Assembly (NCBI GenBank): GCA_012514415.1
Contig: JAAZAH010000423.1
Location: 1 to 7,247, forward strand
Source: Sandaracinaceae bacterium
GTDB taxonomy: Bacteria > Myxococcota_A > Polyangia > Polyangiales > Houyiibacteriaceae
Direction: 5' to 3'
DNA length: 7,247 nt
Made by a program: the position numbers and the translations under genes. Below, one piece after another: positions 1-5,138 of the stretch. Numbering within the stretch: position 1 is the first letter of the stretch; each line of letters opens with the position of its first letter. Under the pieces are notes generated by a model. It had not been told where the DNA came from and ran no database searches. It saw only the letters and a list, made by a program, of their open reading frames with translations.

Positions 1-34
1 GGAAAAAGCTGAGATTACGCCGGAACACGAGCTG

Positions 35-91
35 CGCTAACCTTGCCGCCTCAGGCGCCCACTGTCCATCCCTCGGGCGCCTCGGTTAGCG
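35..91. repeat. Bipartite inverted repeat (long hairpin) downstream of the inositol-phosphate synthase gene
   Basis: Two nested perfect arms are visible. The outer arm CGCTAACC (35-42) pairs with GGTTAGCG (84-91). The inner arm AGGCGCCC (53-60) pairs with GGGCGCCT (75-82). The loop is 14 nt (61-74), and the internal loop is asymmetric, with 10 nt on one side and a single C on the other. The element starts about 18 nt after the stop codon of the leftward synthase gene, so in that transcript it would be a 3'-UTR hairpin. No U-run follows the outer arm directly; the nearest is a run of five (positions 3-7) near the window edge. It may act as a terminator, an RNA stabiliser or a processing site. 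The dyad is certain; the role is inferred. Confidence 0.6.
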
Positions 92-108
92 ATTCCGCTC
101 GGGCGCGA

Positions 109-1422
109 TCAATCGTAATATTCGTGTCCGAGGTGGGTGATCAGCTCCTCCCCGATCATCCACCGGAGCATGTTCTTGAGCTTCATCAGCTGGACAAAGA
201 GATCGTTTTCCGGGTAGAGCCCGGGGGCTGTCATCGGGCTCTTATAGTAGAAGCTCAGCCATTCTTGGATGCCGCTCATGCCGGCGCGCTGGGCGAGATC
301 CATGAAGAGGGCGAGATCCAAGACGAGCGGCGCTGCAAGGATCGAGTCGCGGCAGAGAAAGTTGATCTTAATCTGCATGGGATAGCCGAGCCATCCAAAG
401 ATATCGATGTTGTCCCACCCCTCTTTTTCGTCGCCGCGCGGAGGATAATAATCGATGCGCACGCGGTGATGCATCTCGCCGTAGAGCTTCGGATGAAGGT
501 GCGGGTTGAGGATGGTCTCGAGGACGCCGAGCTTTGTGACCTCCTTCGAGCGGAAACTGGAGGGATCGTCGAGGACCTCGCCATCCCGGTTTCCAAGGAT
601 ATTGGTCGAATACCATCCGCGGATGCCAATCGCTCGGGCGCGAAGACCCGGCGCGATGATCGTCTTCATGAGGGTCTGCCCCGTCTTGAAGTCCTTGCCC
701 GAGATGGGCGTTCGATGTTCGCGTGCGAGCTCGAGCATGAAGGGGAGCTCCGCGCTCATGTTCGGCGCGCCGTTCGCATAAGGAACGCCCTCACTCACGC
801 AGGCATAAGCGTAAATCTGCGATGGGCTTATCTCGGGCTCGTCGGCGTCGAGTGCAGCCTCAAATGCCGCGAGCGATTGATGACACTCCGAGATCTCATG
901 ATGCGCTTCGGTGGAGCCGCACCAGATGGCGACGACGCGATCGAGATCATTTTCGTCTTTGAAGCGCCGGATATCCTCCTTCACAGCCTCGGCGAGCGCG
1001 CGCTTCGAGCGCTCGGGCTTGATATTATCGCTATGGAGGTTCTTTACATATTCCTGAAAGAAGACGGCCGGCATCGGCTTGATCGCCCGCAGCTCCTCCT
1101 CGATGGGCTCGAGCTCTTCACGCTTCAGCACTCCGGCTTTGATGGAGACCTCGTAGAGATCGTCCGGGAAAAGATCCCATCCCCCGAAGACGAGATCCTC
1201 GAGGGAAGCGAGCGGGATGACATCGCGGATCTTGGGGCTTCGATGATCGGTTCGCTTGCCGAGCCGGATGGTGCCTTCCTGCGTGAGCGACCCAAAGGTT
1301 GAGCCAAGGCCCCGCCGCGCGAGGAGCGTCCCCGCGATGAAGGTGGCTCCAACCGCACCCATGCCCGGGAGGAGCACGCCCAGCTTCCCCTTCGCTTCTT
1401 GAATCTTCCTAGGTCTCTCCAT
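109..1422 (-). CDS. ino1: myo-inositol-1-phosphate synthase (inositol-3-phosphate synthase), NAD-dependent
   Basis: This 437-residue cytoplasmic enzyme should convert D-glucose-6-phosphate to inositol phosphate by NAD-dependent oxidation, aldol cyclisation and reduction, the first committed step of inositol biosynthesis. The N-terminal dinucleotide-binding loop GMGAVGAT is at 20-27. Other family blocks are GSLTQEGTIRLGKR (44-57), DLVFGGWD (76-83), SGKDFKTGQT (241-250, where K246 matches a catalytic lysine of the eukaryotic enzyme), STNILGNRDG (272-281) and CRDSILAAPLVLDL (357-370). Length and block order fit the long synthase form of Bacteroidetes and some Proteobacteria. The start is well supported: GGGGAG lies 6 nt before the ATG. 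It is divergent from the cytidylyltransferase gene that would use its product, and the 124-bp gap probably co-regulates both. A 419-codon open frame on the opposite strand is a shadow of this gene. Confidence 0.95.
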   Translation of the reverse strand: MERPRKIQEAKGKLGVLLPGMGAVGATFIAGTLLARRGLGSTFGSLTQEGTIRLGKRTDHRSPKIRDVIPLASLEDLVFGGWDLFPDDLYEVSIKAGVLKREELEPIEEELRAIKPMPAVFFQEYVKNLHSDNIKPERSKRALAEAVKEDIRRFKDENDLDRVVAIWCGSTEAHHEISECHQSLAAFEAALDADEPEISPSQIYAYACVSEGVPYANGAPNMSAELPFMLELAREHRTPISGKDFKTGQTLMKTIIAPGLRARAIGIRGWYSTNILGNRDGEVLDDPSSFRSKEVTKLGVLETILNPHLHPKLYGEMHHRVRIDYYPPRGDEKEGWDNIDIFGWLGYPMQIKINFLCRDSILAAPLVLDLALFMDLAQRAGMSGIQEWLSFYYKSPMTAPGLYPENDLFVQLMKLKNMLRWMIGEELITHLGHEYYD

Positions 1423-1466
1423 CGCTCTCTCCCCTCAGTACTCGCATTTACGCGACTGGGGACTCG

Positions 1467-1485
1467 GCTCTCCCCCATCGAGAGC
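1467..1485. repeat. Small inverted repeat GCTCTC/GAGAGC (copy 1)
   Basis: The arms are six bases each with a 7-nt spacer (CCCCATC). It lies between the two divergent inositol genes. A near copy with the same arms, and the same CC directly after the left arm, occurs at 4968-4985 in another gap. Neither strand has a strong T-run after it, so it is not a convincing intrinsic terminator. It could be an operator or part of a dispersed palindrome family. Confidence 0.45.
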
Positions 1486-1498
1486 GAAATCATCCCAG

Positions 1499-1541
1499 TC
1501 CGAGATTTTCGGGAGTGCATTGACGGCTTGGCCCGTATCTT
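1499..1541 (+). promoter_or_regulatory. Putative promoter with shared upstream block, cytidylyltransferase gene
   Basis: TCCGAGATTTTCGGG (1499-1513) matches 14 of 15 bases of a block at 4478-4492 upstream of the YbjN-like gene. In both places a -10-like hexamer starts exactly 37 bases after the block start (TATCTT at 1536 here, GATAGT at 4515 there). If TATCTT is the -10, transcription would start at about 1547-1549, on or beside the ATG, so the mRNA would be leaderless. The identity and spacing are seen directly; promoter function is inferred. Confidence 0.4.
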
Positions 1542-1546
1542 GGGCC

Positions 1547-2305
1547 ATGGAGCAAACAGAAGGAGCGCCAGCGATCCAACGCGCCATCATCCTCGCTGCC
1601 GGCTTTGGATCGCGCCTCATCGGCATCGAAGATCCGCCGAAGGCACTCACACGGGTCGGCGGGCGCCCGCTCCTTTTGCAGGTCATCGAAAACCTCGTCT
1701 CCGTCGGCATCGAAGAATGCGTGATCGTCATCGGCCACAAGGGCGCTCAGATCGTCGAAGCGCTCGACCGCTACGGGGTCGACGTTCGCATCCGTTTCGT
1801 GCGCAACCCTCGCTTCGATCTGCCGAACGGAAATTCCCTGCTCATGGCGCGCGATTTCGTCGATGGACCGACGCTTCTCACGATGGCCGATCACCTCTGC
1901 GATCCCTCGCTTTATCAGAGCGTGATGCGCGTCCGTCTTCGGGACGATGAAGCGGCGCTCGCCGTCGATCGGCGGATTGAGGATTGTTTTGACCTCGAAG
2001 ACGCGACGAAACTCATCGTGCAGGACGGTGCGATTCAGGCGATCGGAAAAGAGCTTCGCGAATTCAACGCCATCGATACCGGGGTTTTTCGAATCGTCCC
2101 AGGGCTCATTGACGCGCTCGATGCGCTGGACGGCGAAGGCGGGGTCTCTCTTTCCGAGGGGGTCGCGAGGCTCGCCAAGGAGGGCCGCTTTTACGCCGCG
2201 GAGATCGACCCCAACACGCGCTGGATCGATGTCGATACGCCCGCCGCGCGCCGGCGCGCGGAAGAGCTTTTCTCCGCGAGCCCTCCGGGGTTTGCGCTCG
2301 CTTAA
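1547..2305 (+). CDS. CTP:inositol-1-phosphate cytidylyltransferase-like nucleotidyltransferase
   Basis: This 252-residue sugar-nucleotidyltransferase-fold enzyme probably activates inositol-1-phosphate with CTP to give CDP-inositol and pyrophosphate. The N-terminal NTP loop LAAGFGSRL is at 16-24 and PKAL at 31-34. NGNSLLMAR (94-102), LLTMADH (110-116, with D115 the likely metal ligand) and EATK-like DATKL (152-156) follow. KELREFNAIDTGVF (168-181), PLSE-like SLSEG (201-205) and WIDVDT (226-231) complete the pattern. This order resembles the archaeal/Thermotogales IPCT domain more than hexose or LicC-type choline enzymes. The usual fused CDP-alcohol phosphotransferase (DIPP synthase) domain is absent, so the protein is soluble and stand-alone. 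The ATG at 1547 was chosen because the catalytic loop begins 15 residues later; an in-frame TTG at 1520 preceded by GGGAG is possible. The divergent synthase gene supplies the expected substrate. Specificity is inferred; phosphocholine or another phospho-alcohol is the main alternative. Confidence 0.75.
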   Translation: MEQTEGAPAIQRAIILAAGFGSRLIGIEDPPKALTRVGGRPLLLQVIENLVSVGIEECVIVIGHKGAQIVEALDRYGVDVRIRFVRNPRFDLPNGNSLLMARDFVDGPTLLTMADHLCDPSLYQSVMRVRLRDDEAALAVDRRIEDCFDLEDATKLIVQDGAIQAIGKELREFNAIDTGVFRIVPGLIDALDALDGEGGVSLSEGVARLAKEGRFYAAEIDPNTRWIDVDTPAARRRAEELFSASPPGFALA

Positions 2306-2345
2306 AAAACAAAACGCGCGCCTCCATGGGTCGGGGCGCGCGTTT
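2304..2345. terminator. Intrinsic terminator between convergent genes, strongest for the leftward tatP transcript
   Basis: A perfect 11-bp stem is formed by AAACGCGCGCC (2312-2322) and GGCGCGCGTTT (2335-2345) around a 12-nt loop. Read leftward, the stem is followed by T-G-TTTTTT (2311-2304), a classic U-tract. Read rightward, the tail is only TTT (paired in the stem) then GTCTCGTCT, so it is weaker for the cytidylyltransferase gene, whose stop codon (2303-2305) overlaps the A-run. It probably works in both directions. Confidence 0.85.
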
Positions 2346-2369
2346 GTCTCGTCTCGCGGAACGGGGCGT

Positions 2370-3395
2370 CTAGCGGTTTGACTTGATGGTGGAAAGGAGC
2401 CGCTTGCCGCTTGCGCCGAGCTTATTGGCGATCTTATCGGCCACCTTATCGGTGCCCTTTTTGAACTCCGCGAGCTCGGCGTTGCTCGGCTTATGCACCT
2501 CGATGCCGAATTGCTGGAGGTTCCGGATGAGGATTGGATCCATCGCTCGGATGCCCTTGCGTCCCTCGTCCGTCAGGCTCTGTGGAACGGAGAGGAGCAC
2601 GCGCTGGATGTCCGCCGGGAGGCCATCGAACCAACGCTTCGAGTACACCACGATGCCCGCTTGGTACGAATGGCGGCTCAAGATCATGTGCTTGGCCGCT
2701 TGATACCAAGAGGTGGCGAACGCGAAGAGCGGGGTGTTGTCGAAGCCATCGACGGCGCCGGTCTGGAGGCTCTGCATCACGTTGGTGACATCGAGCGGGA
2801 CCGGATCGGCGCCGAGCGAACGATAGATCTCGAGATGGATATCGGACTCCTGCGAACGCATCCGGAGGCCGCGGAAATCCGAAGGCGTACGGACACGCTT
2901 TTCGCGCGTGAACCAAGAGCGGTAGCCGTTCTCCGCCCACAGAGCGAACTTCATTCCCTTCGCCTCGAGGAGCTTCGACACCTCGGCCTTCACAGCGTCC
3001 GAGTCGAGCGCCTTATCGGCCTGGCGCTCGCTATCGAAGAGGTAGGGGGCTTCAAAGAGATCCATCTCGGGGACCATCGCAGCGAGGGCTGCGGTCGAAC
3101 CGCCGAATGCCTGAAGCGTGCCTTGTGCCACCCTTCGCGCAATGGCGCGCTCCCCGCCGAGTGAGCCGCCCATAAAGGCGCGCACGCGGACGCGACCTTG
3201 TGTCTCGGTCTCGATGTATTTGCGTAGATCCTTCAGCTGCTTTTCCCAAGGCGTGTTTTCGGGAGCAATCGTTCCGATGCGCATTTGGATCGGATCGTCG
3301 GCTTGTGCGCGAAGGTCGGGGAGGCCGAAGACGGCGAGCGCAATTGCCCCGGCGGCCAAAGAAGAAAAGAGACTCCAGCGTAATTTCGAACTCAT
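2370..3395 (-). CDS. tatP: TRAP transporter periplasmic solute-binding protein, DctP family (TatP-like)
   Basis: This 341-residue exported protein captures a small, usually carboxylate-bearing ligand in the periplasm and delivers it to a TRAP permease. A Sec signal peptide has a hydrophobic core at about 9-26 and an AQA site, with cleavage likely after residue 32. The DctP features run in order: IGTIAPENTPWEKQL (40-54), MVPEMDLFEAPYLF (107-120), a hinge region RTPSDFRGLRMRS (169-181) in which R180 matches the carboxylate-binding arginine, and LQTGAVDGFDNTP (210-222) with the conserved N220. GAGAGGA lies about 7 nt before the ATG. It follows tatT in the same operon across a 75-bp gap, the order seen for the Treponema pallidum TatT/TatP pair Tp0956/Tp0957. 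Downstream there is a terminator and a convergent gene, not the DctQ and DctM membrane subunits. The ligand cannot be read from sequence. Confidence 0.93.
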   Translation of the reverse strand: MSSKLRWSLFSSLAAGAIALAVFGLPDLRAQADDPIQMRIGTIAPENTPWEKQLKDLRKYIETETQGRVRVRAFMGGSLGGERAIARRVAQGTLQAFGGSTAALAAMVPEMDLFEAPYLFDSERQADKALDSDAVKAEVSKLLEAKGMKFALWAENGYRSWFTREKRVRTPSDFRGLRMRSQESDIHLEIYRSLGADPVPLDVTNVMQSLQTGAVDGFDNTPLFAFATSWYQAAKHMILSRHSYQAGIVVYSKRWFDGLPADIQRVLLSVPQSLTDEGRKGIRAMDPILIRNLQQFGIEVHKPSNAELAEFKKGTDKVADKIANKLGASGKRLLSTIKSNR

Positions 3396-3425
3396 GATTT
3401 CATCCTCTCAGCTCGGTAGGGATGA

Positions 3426-3450
3426 GGCTCGCGGTTGGGCGCGGCGAGCC
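3426..3450. repeat. Intercistronic hairpin between tatT and tatP
   Basis: A perfect 7-bp GC-rich dyad, GGCTCGC (3426-3432) and GCGAGCC (3444-3450), has an 11-nt loop. It lies in the 75-bp gap of the leftward operon, about 30 nt before the tatP start. No U-run follows it, so full termination is unlikely. A hairpin here could set the ratio of lipoprotein to binding protein through partial termination or mRNA processing. The structure is seen; the role is inferred. Confidence 0.4.
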
Positions 3451-3470
3451 CACCCCTCCGATTCGACGTC

Positions 3471-4376
3471 TCACTCGAAGCGATCTTCAATCTGCTCAAG
3501 GAGGATCTTGGCTTTGCGCTGCTCGCAGCGGTTTTCGGGGGCGGCCTCGGGGAGCGACTCGGGATCGCCGTGAATCACGGCCTCGAGGAGCTCGCGATAG
3601 AGCGCCTTATCCTGCGCCTTCACCGCATAATCGTCGGCCATCAGGACGCGCGTCGCGAAGTAGTTCGGCTCCTTCTCGAGCGAAAGGTTGAAGTGCTGAC
3701 GCGATTTGTTGAGGTCCCCGCCGCTCATCGCGGGCGCGCGACCGTAGAAGACGCCGAAATAACGATCGGGACCGTAGTAGTAGAACGTACGATCAAGCTC
3801 GAGGCAGCGCTCCATGATGGCCTTGACTTCGTCTTTGTAGGAGAGAAGCGTCGCGAAGCCCTCTGCCGTCGCCCATTTGCCGAGCGCGGAGGAGCGCCAA
3901 TAAAGCGCGGGCACCGCCGTCTTGTCGAGGACCGTCACGGCTTCTTCGATGCGCCATCCATTGCGCATGCGGTTGGCGAACTCCGACGAAAGCGCCATCA
4001 GCGCGTATTCGGCGGACTTCGTCGAGCTCTGGAGCATCTGTTTGTAGGCTTCTTCGTCTTCCTCGTCGAAGCTCAGGTGGCAGTCCGCGTAGTAGTATTC
4101 GGCGTGCGCGAGCTTCACGAGCGTATCCACATCATTGGGATCGATTTCGACGGCATCGCGGTAGGCGCGGATGGCTTCAAGGGTTTTCTCCGCATCGTCG
4201 CGCTCAGCCCACGCTTGCTCGGCCTTACGCAGGAGGGTCTCGCGCTCTCCCTCATGCGCCTCGGCGCGAGCTTCCCGCGCGCCGGACGACTCCCACGCCG
4301 CCTCGTGGTCAACGGTTCCGCAGGCGCTCAGCGCAAAGAGCGCGGCGCCGGCGAGGAGATAGGATCGAATCTGCAT
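3471..4376 (-). CDS. tatT: TatT-family lipoprotein, T component of a TRAP transporter
   Basis: This 301-residue lipoprotein belongs to the family typified by Treponema pallidum Tp0956 (TatT), a trimeric helical TPR-like protein that associates with the binding protein TatP and is thought to help hydrophobic ligands reach it. The signal peptide ends in the lipobox LSAC, with the acylated cysteine at residue 19. Helical repeats follow; the first recognisable one is AIRAYRDAVEIDPND at about 68-82. The C-terminal half has the family signature: WRSSALGKWA (160-169), GPDRYFGVFYGRAPAMSGGD (202-221), SRQHFNLSLEKEPNYF (225-240) and ENRCEQRKAKILLEQIEDRF near the end. Two adjacent ATGs are possible. GGAGG (4383-4387) is 3 nt from the first (4379) and 6 nt from the second (4376), so the second is preferred. 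It is the first gene of the operon with tatP. Confidence 0.9.
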   Translation of the reverse strand: MQIRSYLLAGAALFALSACGTVDHEAAWESSGAREARAEAHEGERETLLRKAEQAWAERDDAEKTLEAIRAYRDAVEIDPNDVDTLVKLAHAEYYYADCHLSFDEEDEEAYKQMLQSSTKSAEYALMALSSEFANRMRNGWRIEEAVTVLDKTAVPALYWRSSALGKWATAEGFATLLSYKDEVKAIMERCLELDRTFYYYGPDRYFGVFYGRAPAMSGGDLNKSRQHFNLSLEKEPNYFATRVLMADDYAVKAQDKALYRELLEAVIHGDPESLPEAAPENRCEQRKAKILLEQIEDRFE

Positions 4377-4389
4377 CATTTGCCTCCAG

Positions 4390-4418
4390 ACCGGGCCACG
4401 TACTTCGCCCGGTGAAGT
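4390..4418 (-). promoter_or_regulatory. Alternative hairpins in the tatT leader
   Basis: On the leftward strand ACCGGGC (4413-4407) can pair with GCCCGGT (4396-4390), 7 bp perfect with a 10-nt loop, ending 2 nt before the GGAGG ribosome site. The same ACCGGGC lies inside a 17-bp imperfect dyad, ACTTCACCGGGCGAAGT (4418-4402), whose ACTTC/GAAGT arms form the competing hairpin. The two folds exclude each other. This could be a translational switch, or the dyad could be a DNA operator beside the TTGACA hexamer. Function is inferred. Confidence 0.35.
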
Positions 4419-4477
4419 GTCAACCTATCATAGGCGGGAGTTGATTCCGACACCCTAAATGGCGATTGAAAGAGGAA

Positions 4478-4520
4478 TCCGAGATTTTGGGGGACTCGTT
4501 TAGCCGCGCTTCGTGATAGT
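4478..4520 (+). promoter_or_regulatory. Putative promoter with shared upstream block, YbjN-like gene
   Basis: TCCGAGATTTTGGGG (4478-4492) differs by one base from the block at 1499-1513, through its counterpart of 15 positions. GATAGT (4515-4520, preceded by TG two bases upstream) sits at the same 37-base offset as TATCTT does in the other copy. The predicted start of transcription is near 4527, about 15 nt before the ATG. No standard -35 hexamer is present at 17 bp, so the block itself may be an activator site or an alternative sigma-factor element. Confidence 0.4.
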
Positions 4521-4541
4521 CTGCGCCTCGGAACGAAACGC

Positions 4542-4946
4542 ATGGAAGCGGAGAGACTCATCAAGGAGGTGGTCGGACGCCTCGGCTGGGAGCTGGTCGT
4601 CATTAGCCACGATCTCTTTCGGCTCGAATGCCCCGCGGCAGGTGAGCGCGGGATCCTCGTCCGCATTGACCCCGCCGGATATGTCTCCGCTGCCATCGTC
4701 CCCGTCGCGAAGGTGCCGCGCGAACCTCGCCGCGCTTCGGCCCTCTATGAGCGCCTCCTCCAGCTCAACCACCAAATCCTCATGGCGCGTTTCTGCATCG
4801 ACGACGATCTCGACGTCATCCTCGCCGTCGATCATCCTCTTCAGGATCTGGACGCGAGTGAGCTTCAAGCGGCGCTCGAGCTGCTTGAGCATTATTGTCT
4901 TGTCCACGTCGAGGCGCTCGAGTCGATGGCGCGAGCCCCGGCGTGA
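4542..4946 (+). CDS. YbjN / type III secretion chaperone-fold protein of unknown function
   Basis: This 134-residue cytoplasmic protein has no signal peptide or membrane segment. Its pattern is helix, four to five strands, helix, as in the YbjN and type-III-secretion-chaperone-like fold. After an N-terminal helix (2-15) come strands around 16-52. Next is the most characteristic stretch, LLQLNHQILMARFCIDDD (72-89), then LDVILAVDHPL (90-100) and a C-terminal helix rich in Leu and Glu (104-126). Members of this superfamily bind partner proteins rather than catalyse reactions, but no partner is evident and no secretion genes are nearby. The ATG at 4542 has only a weak GGAAC ribosome site (about 4530). 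It is divergent from tatT and stands alone; the next gene is 192 bp away behind a terminator. The fold call is moderate and the function is unknown. Confidence 0.75.
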   Translation: MEAERLIKEVVGRLGWELVVISHDLFRLECPAAGERGILVRIDPAGYVSAAIVPVAKVPREPRRASALYERLLQLNHQILMARFCIDDDLDVILAVDHPLQDLDASELQAALELLEHYCLVHVEALESMARAPA

Positions 4947-4967
4947 TCGCTGAGGGGTCTGTTGAAA

Positions 4968-4985
4968 GCTCTCCCTTTTGAGAGC
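4968..4985. repeat. Small inverted repeat GCTCTC/GAGAGC (copy 2)
   Basis: The dyad is perfect with 6-nt arms (4968-4973 and 4980-4985) and the spacer CCTTTT, 21 nt after the stop of the YbjN-like gene. It matches copy 1 (1467-1485) in both arms and in the CC after the left arm. Rightward there is no T-run after it, so it is not a good terminator for the preceding gene. Leftward it ends in TTTC. The rest of 4947-5138 holds no gene that I can support apart from the rimP leader. Confidence 0.4.
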
Positions 4986-5057
4986 CCGAGCCCGCGTCCA
5001 CGTCCCAATCGCCCCCTTGCCGTAGAAGCGTCAATATGGTAAACGGCCATCAATACA

Positions 5058-5107
5058 TAGGTAACCCACGTGACGGAGGGTAGGCCTAAGTCGGCCTGCC
5101 CTTTTTT
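5058..5107 (+). terminator. Intrinsic terminator / possible attenuator immediately before rimP
   Basis: GGGTAGGCC (5078-5086) pairs with GGCCTGCCC (5093-5101), 9 bp with one G-U pair, around the 6-nt loop TAAGTC. TTTTTT follows (5102-5107), and A5077 extends the stem. This is a textbook rho-independent terminator, only 31 nt before the rimP ATG. An alternative fold pairs TAGG (5058-5061) with CCTA (5085-5088) and ACCC (5064-5067) with GGGT (5078-5081), which would occupy the left arm and act as an antiterminator. The terminator may end transcription from the upstream gene, or it may attenuate the rimP-nusA operon. The terminator itself is strong; the antiterminator is weak (8 bp in two parts). 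Confidence 0.8.
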
Positions 5108-5138
5108 ATTATCTGCGCGTCCCTACGTTCTCCAAAAC

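Larger units (their letters stand above)
1423..1546. promoter_or_regulatory. Divergent control region between the inositol-phosphate synthase and cytidylyltransferase genes
   Basis: This 124-bp gap must hold the promoters of two outward-facing genes. Leftward, a GGGGAG ribosome site (1429-1434) serves the synthase. In the middle is a perfect dyad GCTCTC/GAGAGC (1467-1472 and 1480-1485). Rightward, the block TCCGAGATTTTCGGG (1499-1513) is followed by a -10-like TATCTT (1536-1541) that ends 5 nt before the ATG. TTGACG (1520-1525) is only 10 bp from TATCTT, too close for a standard sigma-70 -35. No convincing promoter for the leftward gene stands out. The elements are visible; promoter activity is inferred. 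Confidence 0.5.
4380..4541. promoter_or_regulatory. Divergent control region between tatT and the YbjN-like gene
   Basis: This 162-bp gap carries several dyads. For leftward tatT there is a GGAGG ribosome site (4383-4387), a TTGACA -35-like hexamer (complement of 4418-4423) without a good -10 at normal spacing, and an 11-bp palindrome CCTATCATAGG (4424-4434) that contains TATGAT on the minus strand. That hexamer could be a -10, with transcription starting near 4420. For the rightward gene, the block TCCGAGATTTTGGGG (4478-4492) is followed by GATAGT (4515-4520). No GATC site occurs here although the flanking genes are full of them. Confidence 0.5.

Noticed and set aside
35..91. Integron attC recombination site
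   Set aside because: The 57-bp dyad with GCTAAC/GTTAGC ends resembles one in size and shape, but the right core reads GTTAGCG rather than GTTRRRY, and there is no integrase or cassette structure in view.
43..1302. A 419-codon open frame on the plus strand
   Set aside because: It lies wholly antisense to the clear inositol-phosphate synthase gene, its translation shows no recognisable domain, and GC-rich codon choice in the real gene explains the lack of stops.
1520..1541. Standard sigma-70 promoter TTGACG...TATCTT
   Set aside because: The spacer is only 10 bp, far from the 16-18 bp needed; the hexamers cannot work together as -35 and -10.
2493..3164. A 223-codon open frame on the plus strand
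   Set aside because: It is antisense to tatP, which is a confident DctP-family protein; the frame has no domain or good start signal.
3435..4415. A 326-codon open frame on the plus strand
   Set aside because: It is antisense to tatT. The tatT frame has a signal peptide, lipobox, ribosome site and family motifs, and the antisense frame has none.
4947..5077. tRNA or riboswitch in the rimP leader, as metY lies before rimP in E. coli
   Set aside because: No cloverleaf, T-loop sequence or known riboswitch core was found; only short dyads and the terminator are present.
5070..5138. N-terminal extension of RimP from the GTG at 5070
   Set aside because: It would be translated through the terminator hairpin and T-run, has no family similarity, and lacks a ribosome site upstream.
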